64,000 nucleotides of DNA from Pseudomonas violetae (GTDB lineage Bacteria; Pseudomonadota; Gammaproteobacteria; Pseudomonadales; Pseudomonadaceae): the NCBI RefSeq assembly GCF_023072615.1, contig NZ_JAKNRW010000015.1, positions 1-64,000 on the forward strand, given 5' to 3'. The notes under the pieces were generated by a model, which worked only from the letters and a program-made list of their open reading frames with translations, made no database searches and was not told where the DNA came from. Every line of letters begins with the position of its first letter. Positions within the stretch are counted from its first letter, which is position 1. The translations under genes were made by a program, and so were the position numbers. Positions 1 to 9,119 of the stretch are shown here, one piece after another.

Positions 1-1
1 C

Positions 2-125
2 TGGATCTGGACATACAATCACGAGCGCCCGAATATGGCCCTCGGCGGCATTACCCCAAAACAGAAGTTGGCCCTGGTGGCCTGAGGTCTACTTCTGGTG
101 AGTTTTAGGAATGGGGGGATTACCA
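2..125 (+). mobile_element. 3' end of an IS3-family insertion sequence (transposase C-terminus plus terminal repeat)
   Basis: The reading frame from base 2 to the stop at 83-85 gives the typical last residues of an IS3-family OrfB integrase, including WTYNHERPNMALGG, where the tryptophan and the NHERPN stretch are hallmarks of the family. After the stop comes about 40 bases ending in a G-run and ATTACCA around 113-125, which I take as the terminal repeat. The rest of the element lies to the left of the window. A decayed relative with the same coding end and a similar G-run terminus is present at 47813-47935. The junction with the neighbouring gene falls inside the GGDEF coding frame, so the element appears to have inserted into that gene. 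The exact last base is uncertain. Confidence 0.75.
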
Positions 126-970
126 TCTCTAGTGGGAGTCAATGTTGCGACGCCCAGTGAAATAGTCACCACACGATCTACATCAGAAGCAGCATGTTCG
201 ATGCCCAATGTCCGAACACGCTCTCGCATTCTTTCTGCAATCTCGACCGCACCAGAAAGAGCTGTATTGGGCAGAACGCAGGCGAACTCTTCGCCACCAT
301 ACCGAGCGACCAGGTCGTAGGGCCGTCTAACCGCTTCAGATAACGCTTGAGCAATGGATTTCAAGCAGCCATCTCCAGCCGGGTGCCCGTAATGGTCGTT
401 GTAGCGTTTGAAATAGTCGACATCCACCAAAATGAGTGATAGCGGTTTTTGCTCTCGAAAGCACAGACGCCAATCCGCCAATATGTCCTCATTAAATTTG
501 CGTCGATTGGCCACTCCAGTAAGACCATCCATTAATGCCATGGAACGCAGCAGATCGCTCTGTATTTTCAGGGTTAGATGTGTTCGTACCCGCGCTCTGA
601 CAATGGTGGTATTGATGGGTTTGGTAATGAAGTCCACCGCGCCAAGCTCCAGACCTAGCACCTCATCTGACTCCTGATGCTGTGCGGTAATGAAGATGAT
701 GGGGATGCCTTGGGTCATTGGGTCAACCTTGAGTCGACGGCATACTTCATGCCCGTCCATACCCTCCATGACCACATCCAGCAGAATCAAATCGGGCAGT
801 TGGGTCTGGCATACGCTGATTGCCTGCTCACCACCGGTGGCCATGAACACATCGCAGTCCTCACGAAATAGCTCATGAAGTACCCGGATATTAGTCGGTT
901 GGTCGTCGACAATAAGGAGTTTTGGACGGTTAAAGGAATGTGGTAACCAGGTTTCCATCGTTTGTTCCAT
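89..970 (-). CDS. Response regulator with receiver and truncated GGDEF (diguanylate cyclase) domain
   Basis: Residues about 17-135 form a CheY-like receiver (LLIVDDQPTN at the start, phospho-acceptor in LILLDV, lysine in FITKP). Residues about 145-275 are a GGDEF domain with the DGLTG entry and an intact GGEEF active-site signature, so it would make cyclic di-GMP if folded. The domain normally continues for roughly 35-40 residues after the GVA strand; here it runs for about 15 residues into the terminus of the IS3-family element and stops at 89. The last eight or so codons are therefore encoded by transposon DNA. The start codon overlaps the stop of the histidine kinase (TGATG), so the two are translationally coupled. 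Activity of the truncated protein is doubtful. Confidence 0.85.
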   Translation of the reverse strand: MEQTMETWLPHSFNRPKLLIVDDQPTNIRVLHELFREDCDVFMATGGEQAISVCQTQLPDLILLDVVMEGMDGHEVCRRLKVDPMTQGIPIIFITAQHQESDEVLGLELGAVDFITKPINTTIVRARVRTHLTLKIQSDLLRSMALMDGLTGVANRRKFNEDILADWRLCFREQKPLSLILVDVDYFKRYNDHYGHPAGDGCLKSIAQALSEAVRRPYDLVARYGGEEFACVLPNTALSGAVEIAERMRERVRTLGIEHAASDVDRVVTISLGVATLTPTRDGNPPIPKTHQK

Positions 971-3900
971 CAGGCAGATCTCAGCAGGTCACGACCAATC
1001 GGCATCGCAGCGGAAAAGTCTAGCGACTGCACCCTGACAACAAGTTCGTCGAACTGTGGGCGCAGGGATTGCGGCATTTTTGGCGCCAACGCGTCTGCCA
1101 GTTCTATGGCGTGAAGGTTGCCCGTTTCCAGCAATAGCAAAATCTCCTCTAGGGACTCTCTCCAGTGCACTGGCGCCATGGAGTCCTCGTCAGCACTGCT
1201 TTTTACACGCAGGCTCTGGCCAAAATCGGTATTCATTTGCTCAAGGCTTTGTTGCAGTAACCTGCTCAACCCGTCAAACCATGTTGGGTCGGCCAAAAGC
1301 CTCACTACAGACTCTGAATCGGCAGATTTCAGTTTGTGCTCCAGGTCGCCTGCCAGCAGCGACAATGCCTTGGCGCCCATAGTACCGCTGCTACCTTTAA
1401 TGGTATGGAGTACAAACGCGGCCCCCGATGCATCTTGCCGCTGGATCTGATCGCGCAACTGGACAAGCTGTTTTTCCATCTCTGGGCCAAAGGTACGTAG
1501 CACCGTGTGGATCAAATCGAGGTTACCACCAAAGCGGTCAATAGTTGATGTACGAGACTCTATGACGCCGTCTCCTGCATTGACTTGTCCCAAGGTTAAA
1601 GATGCCTGACTATCTTCACGGCGCGATTGAAAGAGCAGCGTTACGACGAGTTGTTCCAGGTCTATAGGTTTGCCGACATGATCATTCATCCCCGCAGCAA
1701 GACAGGCTTCACGGTCGGTATTGGAGGCATTTGCGGTCATAGCCACAATCGGCAATGCTGCAAAACGTGGATTCGATCGAATGCGACGTGTCGCCTCCAA
1801 GCCATCAATATCCGGCATCTGGATATCCATTAATACGGCGTCGAAGGGCACACGCTCATTCATCACCTTACTCACACCTTCCAGCCCGCCTTCGGCCAGC
1901 GTCACCTGAGCGCCTTCCATTGTCAGTAACTCATCGGCCACCTGGCGATTAATCATGTTGTCTTCCACCACCAATAGCCTTAGCCCGGCCAGACGTGGTG
2001 GTCTCTGAACCGTTGAGCGGGGAATGGGGGAATGCAGCAGGCCTTTGTCATTGAACGCGCCCTGAACAGCGTCGGCTAGCTGCTTGGGAGTGACAGGTTT
2101 GGTGAGGAGCCCCACGAAGGGAGCGTTTCCCGCCTGGTGGACGTCGGCCAATACCTCGCGGTCGTAAGCAGTGATCATAATGACCATCGGAGGTGGCACT
2201 CCGTTACCCTGCTGATGGATCAATTGCGCAGCGCTCAGCCCATCCATATCGGACATCCGCCAGTCCATCAGCACCACGTCGTAGGCCTCACCTAGCGCTT
2301 GGGCTTTCTTCACCCATTCCACCGCTTGAGTGCCACCACTCACGCGGTCAGCCTTCCATCCCAATCCATGAACGGTTCGCAACAGCAATTCACCCGCTAT
2401 GGCGTTGTCGTCAACGACCAGAATCCGTAAGGACACATCGACTCCAATACAGGCAGATCTCAGCAGTGACGTCGGCGCTACATCCAGAGTTATATCGAAC
2501 CAGAAACGACTCCCGACGCCTTGCTTACTCTCCACCTGCAGTTCACCACCCATCAAGGTGACCAACCGCTTGCAGATCACCAGGCCCAGACCTGTGCCAC
2601 CAAAGCGCCGGGAGGTTGAAGCCTCGGCCTGAGTGAAACCTTCAAAAATGCGCTGAAGCTGTTCCGGGCTGATACCAATGCCGGTATCAGAAACGGCTAT
2701 GCGCAAACTCACAGCATTTTCCGTGCGCATCAGTTGCTCAACGCTGACCACGACCTGGCCTTCCAGGGTGAACTTGAGGGCATTACCCGCCAGGTTGATC
2801 AGTACCTGTTGCAGTCGCAGGCTATCGCCGATCAGGTCGTTGGGTAAATTGGAGTCAAGGTCGAACATGACCTCAACCGCCTTCTCACCCTGGTTACCTG
2901 CCAGCACTACGGCGAGGTCACGCATGAGCGGTTCAAGCTCGAACGGGTGTACATCGAGTTGCAGCTTGCCCGCCTCAATCTTGGAATAATCGAGGATGTC
3001 ATTGAGCAAACCCAGCAATGATTGCGCTGCGGTTTGGGCCTTGGTCACATAATCGAGTTGGCGACCATTCAGGTCAGTGTTTTGCACCAACTGCAACATA
3101 CCCAGCACGGCGTTCATCGGTGTGCGTATTTCATGACTCATGTTGGCCAGAAAGGCAGACTTGGCCGCACTCCCTGCATCGGCCTGTTCCTTGGCGTAAA
3201 GCAGATGTGACTCTAGCTCGCGTTGGACAGTGATGTCCCGATTGATCCCGGTCACACGCAATGCCGCACCGTTCAGGCTGCGTTCAATCTGCGCGCCAGC
3301 GTGTATAAAGCGGATCTGACCGTCCGGGCGAACGACACGAAAAATTGTGTCATACACATCAGTCCCCTCGACGGCGGCATTCAGCTTTGCAGCCGCTGCC
3401 ACGACATCCTCAGGGTGAACACGTGAGTACCAGTGCATATAGCTCAGACCGGTATTACGCAACGTCAGTGGCTGCCCGTAGAACTCGAACATACGGTCAT
3501 TCCACTGCAAGTTATTGTCCGCCAACGTCCAAGACCAGACGCCCAATTCGGCCACTTCAGCAGCCATCAGCAGTTGATCGTGCACCGCCATCAGTTCGCT
3601 ACCTTGTTCGAGTGTCGTCTTCAGGCTCGCAGCCAGTTCTTTTTCTGCCGCTTTACGTTCAGTGATGTCTACCGCAATACCCAGGTAGCCGCTCAAGACC
3701 CCATCGGCATCGCGCATGGAGGTGACCACTAGCGTGACAGGAAACCGCGAGCCATCCTTGCGTGTGTAAGTCCACTCTCGGGTTTGTGCGCCTTCAAGCT
3801 CAGGTTTATGGGTAAGCACACGGAAACCGTCGATAGTCTGAGCGTACTCCTCGCTGAGCTCAACGCCATGTGCAGCGACTTCCTCTGGGACATGGAAGAG

Positions 3901-5514
3901 CGCCGGGGTGCCTTTGCCTACTAACTCATCGGCGTCATAACCCAACAAATTCTCGGCGCCTTTGTTGAACACACGAATAACGCCATCGAGATCCGTCGCA
4001 ATGATCGAAACCTCAGTAGCCGAGCGTAGCACCGTGTCCAACAACAGATTGAGATGCCGCAACTCGGATGTTCGTTGCGCAACCTGCTCTTCGAGGCTGA
4101 AGTTAAGTTCAAGAATTCGGGCCTCTGCCACTTTTTTCGCCGAGATATCCCTTAACGTCTTGGATGCCCCAATGACGCGACCACCCTCGCCATAAATGGG
4201 TGAGATGCTGACGGAGACATCAATCAGTCGTCTGTCTTTGTGATGGCGTTGCGTATCAAAGCTGCCGATACGCTCGCCCGCCCTGATGCGCGCAAGGATA
4301 TGAGCTTCCTCTGTGACAAGCTTCAGCGGAACAATCAAATTGGCCAGTGTCTGGCCCACGGCCTCCTCGGCGGTATAACCAAAAAGGTGCTCGGCACCTT
4401 TGTTCCAGTCGGTGACGACGCCATCGAGGGTTTTTCCAATAATGCCATCGCCCGAGCTTTCAACGATGGAAGCCAGCCTTGCCTGCTCGACAAATATCTC
4501 CCGACGACGTTGACGGCTGACACTCACGACACTCACCAAGGTCGCCAGAAGAAGCGTGAGAAAACCACCAAAAAACAGCACAACTTTTGGTGAAAGCTGA
4601 TGTAGGCGCTGGATGAACAGCGAATTTGCGTCGAGTTCGATTTGCCACCGCCTCCCGTATACCTCGCGCTCCAGATGATGGGTCATCAGCCTTTCACGGC
4701 GAGCCGAGTCGTCGGTGCTTTCATAAAACAGCTTCTCTTGTCCTGGGACGGTGATATCCCTTAATCGTAAATGTACCGTCTCATTTTCTATGCGCAGGTC
4801 TCTGATCACCTCCTCTGTCCGCAAAACGACATAGCTCCAGCCAAAAGCTGCGGCCTCGCGCTCAGCAGCGGTCACCGGAGTCACTCCGCCGCGAAAGATG
4901 GGCATCAATACCAGGAAAGACTGCAGGGGTTTTCCTATGGACTGTATTAGCGTGATGGGCCCAGTGATCCGTGCCGCACCGCTTTCTATCGAGGATTGTG
5001 CCGCCTCTCGCCGCGATGTCTCTGACGCTATGTCCAAGCCAATGGCAGCCCGATTATCTTCAGCCGGTTCGACATACTGAATAACGTAGCGCTCGCCTGA
5101 ATGCGCTGAGAACTGATGAATGGAGAAGTCCGCTGCGCCGTCAGCTTGAGCGTGCTTGAGAAACTGGTTTTCATCACGCTCTGGTACACGCCTGATAAAA
5201 CCAAAGGCACTGGCGCCGGGGAACTCGAAAGCGAGGTCACGGGTTCTGTGATATCGGCGAAACACTTCACGGCTAATGTCATATTCGCCTGCTGTCAGCA
5301 CCACTCCACGAGCGCCTCGCAAACCGTATTGGTAAAGATTGAGACGCATTAAAACCAACTCTGCGGCGTCTTCGGTCGCCGCTGTAATCGCTTCTTGAGC
5401 CTGCTGTTCATTGACGCGTTCAAGGATCCAGCCACCCAGAACACTTGCCCCTAACCCCACGACCAGAGTGATAGCTACTCCCCAGTTCCGTGCAAAAAAC
5501 TTATGCTTTCTCAC
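970..5514 (-). CDS. CHASE/PAS hybrid sensor histidine kinase with two receivers and HPt
   Basis: This 1514-residue inner-membrane protein has all parts of a phosphorelay in one chain. In order: a membrane segment near residues 12-31, a periplasmic CHASE domain at about 80-290, a second membrane segment near 310-332, three PAS domains between about 345 and 755, a HisKA domain whose phospho-acceptor lies in NMSHEIRTP, an HATPase domain with the DTGIGI and GGTGLGL boxes, two receiver domains (about 1025-1145 and 1170-1290), and a C-terminal HPt domain with HTIKGSSG. CHASE domains sense small ligands outside the cytoplasm; the ligand here is unknown. It lies between an HDOD regulator (upstream, 99 bases apart) and a GGDEF regulator (overlapping), so one sensor probably feeds two different outputs. 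Confidence 0.93.
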   Translation of the reverse strand: MRKHKFFARNWGVAITLVVGLGASVLGGWILERVNEQQAQEAITAATEDAAELVLMRLNLYQYGLRGARGVVLTAGEYDISREVFRRYHRTRDLAFEFPGASAFGFIRRVPERDENQFLKHAQADGAADFSIHQFSAHSGERYVIQYVEPAEDNRAAIGLDIASETSRREAAQSSIESGAARITGPITLIQSIGKPLQSFLVLMPIFRGGVTPVTAAEREAAAFGWSYVVLRTEEVIRDLRIENETVHLRLRDITVPGQEKLFYESTDDSARRERLMTHHLEREVYGRRWQIELDANSLFIQRLHQLSPKVVLFFGGFLTLLLATLVSVVSVSRQRRREIFVEQARLASIVESSGDGIIGKTLDGVVTDWNKGAEHLFGYTAEEAVGQTLANLIVPLKLVTEEAHILARIRAGERIGSFDTQRHHKDRRLIDVSVSISPIYGEGGRVIGASKTLRDISAKKVAEARILELNFSLEEQVAQRTSELRHLNLLLDTVLRSATEVSIIATDLDGVIRVFNKGAENLLGYDADELVGKGTPALFHVPEEVAAHGVELSEEYAQTIDGFRVLTHKPELEGAQTREWTYTRKDGSRFPVTLVVTSMRDADGVLSGYLGIAVDITERKAAEKELAASLKTTLEQGSELMAVHDQLLMAAEVAELGVWSWTLADNNLQWNDRMFEFYGQPLTLRNTGLSYMHWYSRVHPEDVVAAAAKLNAAVEGTDVYDTIFRVVRPDGQIRFIHAGAQIERSLNGAALRVTGINRDITVQRELESHLLYAKEQADAGSAAKSAFLANMSHEIRTPMNAVLGMLQLVQNTDLNGRQLDYVTKAQTAAQSLLGLLNDILDYSKIEAGKLQLDVHPFELEPLMRDLAVVLAGNQGEKAVEVMFDLDSNLPNDLIGDSLRLQQVLINLAGNALKFTLEGQVVVSVEQLMRTENAVSLRIAVSDTGIGISPEQLQRIFEGFTQAEASTSRRFGGTGLGLVICKRLVTLMGGELQVESKQGVGSRFWFDITLDVAPTSLLRSACIGVDVSLRILVVDDNAIAGELLLRTVHGLGWKADRVSGGTQAVEWVKKAQALGEAYDVVLMDWRMSDMDGLSAAQLIHQQGNGVPPPMVIMITAYDREVLADVHQAGNAPFVGLLTKPVTPKQLADAVQGAFNDKGLLHSPIPRSTVQRPPRLAGLRLLVVEDNMINRQVADELLTMEGAQVTLAEGGLEGVSKVMNERVPFDAVLMDIQMPDIDGLEATRRIRSNPRFAALPIVAMTANASNTDREACLAAGMNDHVGKPIDLEQLVVTLLFQSRREDSQASLTLGQVNAGDGVIESRTSTIDRFGGNLDLIHTVLRTFGPEMEKQLVQLRDQIQRQDASGAAFVLHTIKGSSGTMGAKALSLLAGDLEHKLKSADSESVVRLLADPTWFDGLSRLLQQSLEQMNTDFGQSLRVKSSADEDSMAPVHWRESLEEILLLLETGNLHAIELADALAPKMPQSLRPQFDELVVRVQSLDFSAAMPIGRDLLRSA

Positions 5515-5613
5515 CCGCGTTGTCCCATCGCTGAAGGCCTTGAGCCTTCAAGATTAAATTCCAAACCCTGTTGGGGGGCCGCAAGATGTCCAACCTGCAA
5601 GTCACGAGTACGC

Positions 5614-6738
5614 TCAGGTCAGGCCGGCTAATCGTTGAAGTCGGTCTATGTCTGCTTCGGGTTCGCCGTTGTTCATGGCGGCAGCAAGGCGCATCACCAC
5701 TTGTTCGCGGCGAACTTGCATGTGGGGCAACGCATAAATCGCGCCTATCAACTCACGTAGAACCATAGGCAGCCCCCAGCGCGCTTTCAAGCGAACCGCA
5801 AAAGGCGCTGCAAAATCGCGGACTGCGTGCAAGAGCATTTCTTCGTCCACGCTATTGCCCTGGTTCTCCCATTTCTGAGTTTGGTACAGCACACAAAGTT
5901 CGCCCATGCGGTGCAACAGGGCGGCACTTTGCAACGGAGCGGGATCCAGACCACATTGTTGAGCTAGGAGCAGAACTCTTTCAGCTAAACGCTCAGCCTC
6001 ATCCAGATGAGCCTGGATGAAAGTCATCAGCATGCCGTCAGGTTGAGTATTGGTCTGTCGCAGTGCCTGGCTAATGGCCAGATTAATGCTGGTAAGCCTT
6101 CCTAACCGTGTCAGAGCACCGTTCAAATTCGTGCATGGCTGGCCGAGCCCGAGATAAGCTGCACCGTTGGCGGCGGCGATCAAGTGGGCGCATAGCGCCG
6201 GGTCATACTGCCAATCATGGGCGAGTTCTCGCAGATCCATTGACGCCCCGCCATAGCCGAGCTGAAGTTTGTCTTTTACCGAGGCCAGTAAAGGTAAGTC
6301 CAACTCACCCGCAGACAAGCCACTGAGATAGCTGATCAGGTCTTCAGTGTTGACAGTGATCGCCCGGGGGGGCTCATCAAGCGGAAGGAGCGCGTCCAGG
6401 CATTGTACGACGCGCGAAACCTGGAATGGCTTGGTGATAAAGGCACTGACCCTCAGCGATTTTACCGCCAGCACACTGTCTCGATCAGCGCGCCCAGTGA
6501 TCATGATCAGCGGCGTGCTTTGATCTTTTTCGCGAATTTTCTGCAGCAGTTTGACGCCGGGGGCATCCGGTAGATTCCAGTCGGCCATCACCAACTGATA
6601 GGTGCTTGGCTGCCAAGCCTCTAAAGCGCTAGCGACATCGATAAAGCAATCGACCTGAGCAACCGGGCGGATGCTCAACACGAGCTGTTTTAAGAGATCT
6701 GATATCCAGGGATCATCATCCAGAATCATCACGCGCAT
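5614..6738 (-). CDS. Response regulator with receiver and HDOD domain
   Basis: The 374-residue product begins with a receiver domain (VMILDDDP acidic pocket, phospho-acceptor in MADWNLPD, lysine in ITKPF), followed from about residue 150 by an HDOD domain, a metal-free relative of HD phosphohydrolases common in signalling proteins. I chose the ATG at 6738, because GAGG lies about eight bases upstream and the receiver fold starts at once; the longer frame back to 6807 adds 23 unrelated residues. It is the first gene of a three-gene unit with the hybrid kinase and the GGDEF regulator and is its likely phosphorylation target. The downstream action of HDOD regulators is poorly defined, so no specific output is claimed. 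Confidence 0.88.
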   Translation of the reverse strand: MRVMILDDDPWISDLLKQLVLSIRPVAQVDCFIDVASALEAWQPSTYQLVMADWNLPDAPGVKLLQKIREKDQSTPLIMITGRADRDSVLAVKSLRVSAFITKPFQVSRVVQCLDALLPLDEPPRAITVNTEDLISYLSGLSAGELDLPLLASVKDKLQLGYGGASMDLRELAHDWQYDPALCAHLIAAANGAAYLGLGQPCTNLNGALTRLGRLTSINLAISQALRQTNTQPDGMLMTFIQAHLDEAERLAERVLLLAQQCGLDPAPLQSAALLHRMGELCVLYQTQKWENQGNSVDEEMLLHAVRDFAAPFAVRLKARWGLPMVLRELIGAIYALPHMQVRREQVVMRLAAAMNNGEPEADIDRLQRLAGLT

Positions 6739-7403
6739 TCGATAATCCTCACTGGATTGATACTCAACCTCGCAATGTCTCAGTGGCTGGCTATCAGCCA
6801 ACAGCAAACATAGAAGTCATTGAGATCAAAGGGTGAGGTCATTACTGAGCGATTTTGAGTAAATCACGGCAATTTCCCTTTGACTTGTAGCTTGATAGGA
6901 TCCTTCAAGGATCCACGAAGGATCGAATCTATTCCTGACCCGCGAACTATACAAGCAAGCAAACAGCTCACAGGTAGTTAGGCTGGTGGGAGTTAGTGCA
7001 TGAAACGCCCCCATAGCGGAATTTCTTGAGTGATTACGTCCTGCTGCTCGCTGCCCTCGGTCCCCAAAAAATGCGCAGCCCCCTCTGATTCACTGATCCA
7101 AGCAGTCTTGGCTAACGGCCCGAGCGACAGTCGCCCCATCGTGTTTGGGCTGGTTTTACGCCAACATTTGTGGACTGTCCTGGCATCTTCCAAGGGAACA
7201 CGCCCCGAATGGCTGCAACGGGTCGGATAGCGACGGTCTAGCATCGACCGTCGCAGAGGGTGGTTAACCTTCCGTCTGTTCCGCCATTTCCAGGGCATCA
7301 TTGACCTCGATTTGTAATTGACTCGCCAAGCCGTGTTCGCCGGACGATTACGGTTTACCGACGCGGCACGATGTGACATCCCGGCCTGGTAGTGGTTTCT
7401 AGA
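6739..7403. other. Intergenic region with a decayed C-terminal coding fragment
   Basis: This 665-base stretch must hold the promoter of the HDOD regulator operon at its left end; no clear motif stands out. On the minus strand, a frame ending at 7264-7266 reads as a plausible protein C-terminus (LASQLQIEVNDALEMAEQ) for about 26 codons and is then blocked by a stop. It is followed by a 9-bp hairpin (7230-7238 with 7246-7254). This may be the end of a dead gene, but I cannot name the family. Nothing else is supported here. Confidence 0.4.
7230..7254 (-). terminator. Hairpin downstream of the decayed fragment
   Basis: The 9-bp arms GCGACGGTC and GACCGTCGC are separated by seven bases. It lies ten bases past the stop of the decayed minus-strand frame. 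There is no strong T-run after the stem, so termination is only possible, not shown. Confidence 0.35.
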
Positions 7404-7947
7404 TTATGTACCGGACTCGGAAGGAATGAGGACGACCAGATCAGTATCGCCTACGTCGACACCACCTTGTGACAGCAAAGTAGTAACTTGGCCTCGGTGA
7501 TGAGTCTGGTGGTTGAAGAAATGCATGACCAAGCCATAAAAGCTCTTGTCAGCGGGGGGGGGCTTTCATGCTTGTGTAATTGAGGGTGTAATCTAAATCC
7601 GACTCTGTAATGGAGCGAGACCACTCGACAATTACCTGATCGAGCCAAGCGCGATGTGCCGAAAGTTCTCGGATATTTGAGAGCAGTAACTGGTTGAGGC
7701 TTTGGGGCGCAGGAAGCTGTCGAATCGGCTCCAGAGCCAAGTGATTCGCTGGGTGCATGGCGAATCGCTTTAGCCAGATAGTGTCCCCGGCCACCAGATG
7801 GTTCAACGTCCCGAGAATAGAACCAAAGAATGCGTTCCTATCCACTGACAGCTCTTCATCTGTCAGACTTCTGGCCGCCTCATAAACCTTTGCGTTCATC
7901 CAATCGTTATAGTTCGCCATCAGGCAGATATGATTGGTGCGGCCCAT
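7404..7947 (-). pseudogene. DinB-family protein gene with a one-base frameshift in a C9 run
   Basis: The gene would encode a DinB/YfiT-type four-helix protein of about 180 residues, a family of metal-binding proteins often annotated as damage-inducible or thiol-transferase-like. The start at 7947 has AAAGG about nine bases upstream and gives a normal N-terminus (NYNDWMNAKVYEAA, typical of DinB proteins). The frame is broken in a run of nine cytosines (coding strand; 7554-7562), where it stops two codons later. With eight cytosines the frame continues through HFFNHQTHHRGQ, the conserved C-terminal histidine motif, to a stop at 7404. Total length is one base more than a multiple of three, as expected for a single insertion. 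It could be a true pseudogene, a phase-variable tract or a sequencing error. Confidence 0.8.
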
Positions 7948-8035
7948 CGTGTTCATCCTTTGAGTGAGTACTAGACAAGAGATCCATGCCCATCTGGGGC
8001 GCCATTGTAGAGTAGGACTAAGTGAGCGTACGCAC

Positions 8036-8368
8036 TTACATCGACTTGACCGAAACCACTTCCACAAACCTGAATTTTTTTCTGGCCATCTTAGTAGCTT
8101 CTTGCTCTGCAACTAGGGAGCTCAGCGTATCGGCCTCATGTATGATCTCGTGCATCTTGCCTTCAAATTCGTTTCCCACACGGAGCGTGACTCTCAACCT
8201 AGGTGTGAAGCCTTTTGAGACTGTCTTTTTCTTCGCTGCCTTGACCGGTTGCACAATCACAACATCCGGGACAGTGTCCTGCACGTCTGAATTAATTGCT
8301 GGCGCAGAGGGCTCAGCATCACCGAACAGCGCCCGACGCATCTCATCTTCCATCAGTTCTGTATTCAT
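8036..8368 (-). CDS. Hypothetical protein, 110 residues
   Basis: I do not recognise a named family. The protein has an acidic, disordered-looking first half and a lysine-rich linker around residue 45-52 (AAKKKTVSKGF), followed by a compact second half with beta-alpha character (LRVTLRVGNEFEG, then a helix) ending in FVEVVSVKSM. No signal peptide or membrane segment is visible. The codon pattern and the absence of any competing frame support it as a real gene. It stands alone between the broken DinB gene and the cupin gene, all on the minus strand, with an 89-base gap to the DinB start. Confidence 0.55.
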   Translation of the reverse strand: MNTELMEDEMRRALFGDAEPSAPAINSDVQDTVPDVVIVQPVKAAKKKTVSKGFTPRLRVTLRVGNEFEGKMHEIIHEADTLSSLVAEQEATKMARKKFRFVEVVSVKSM

Positions 8369-8679
8369 ACCATTTCTCGAAAGGGTGTGATCTATAACCT
8401 GATCGATTCTATCAGGATGGCTGGACTCTGTAGTAAAACGTCGCTGAGTCAGACCTTAAGCAGTAAAGGGTCGCCAGGGACCGTCGGGCGTCAGCGTCTG
8501 CCCAAAGTAAAGATTTCAATCTCAGACGCGCACTTTTCTGCCGAGCAAACCATCGTCGACTTTTTCAACAGAATCCGCCAGAAGCAGTCATTCACAACGT
8601 TCATAATTAAACCCATCCGCGCAGTCGCAGTGGCCAACAAAAAAACTGAAAAGCCACGACTAGCAGGTCTCCCGCACGA
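8369..8679. other. Intergenic region with a fragment of a dispersed repeat
   Basis: No gene is supported in these 311 bases. The only recognisable feature is the 15-base motif TTTTTCAACAGAATC at 8561-8575, shared with the copies near 15.1 kb and 16.5 kb. Confidence 0.5.
8561..8580 (+). repeat. Fragment of dispersed intergenic element (copy 1)
   Basis: TTTTTCAACAGAATC followed by CGCC matches the start of the longer copy at 15095. Only the end of the element is preserved here. Confidence 0.5.
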
Positions 8680-9009
8680 CTAATCTACAATGAACAACTT
8701 CGCCCCGGTGGTGGTGAATGAACGATGCCCTTCAGCATTATTACCCACTTGATAACTCATGCCAGCGGTCAGCGTGAACTGGCGGCCGTCTTCCAGTTCT
8801 GTCTGCAACTGGCCTTCAAGGCACAGCAGTATATGACCTCTCCAGCACCAGTGATCGGCCAGGTAACCGGGGCTGTATTCCACCATCCTTACGCGCGCGG
8901 CCCCAAACTGACAGGTTCGCCAATAGGCCACGCCCGTCTGACCGGCATGCTCCACAGGTTCAATCGTTGACCAGTCGGTAGTACCAAACGGGATGGCGTT
9001 GAGATCCAT
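8680..9009 (-). CDS. DHCW-motif cupin-fold protein
   Basis: This 109-residue protein is a single small cupin. The core contains ADHWCWRGHILLCLEG, matching the DHCW-type cupin family, where the histidines and acidic residue of the first cupin motif bind a metal, and a second motif around GMSYQVG. Such proteins have no established reaction; many act as small-molecule sensors or isomerases. The start at 9009 is well supported by GAGG eight bases upstream. It is monocistronic or transcribed from the tautomerase side, about 110 bases away. Confidence 0.8.
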   Translation of the reverse strand: MDLNAIPFGTTDWSTIEPVEHAGQTGVAYWRTCQFGAARVRMVEYSPGYLADHWCWRGHILLCLEGQLQTELEDGRQFTLTAGMSYQVGNNAEGHRSFTTTGAKLFIVD

Positions 9010-9119
9010 TGTTGCCTCATTGATATTCAGTGAACGCGGACCGTATCAATCCGGCGACAGTGCCGATAGACACAGATGGCCCGCAATTTTGAAATACAGG
9101 CGCTGCACAAACCCGAAGG

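Noticed and set aside
6993..7379. 128-codon minus-strand frame in the region upstream of the HDOD regulator
   Set aside because: Composition is arginine-rich and random; the plausible coding end at 7264 is in a different frame.
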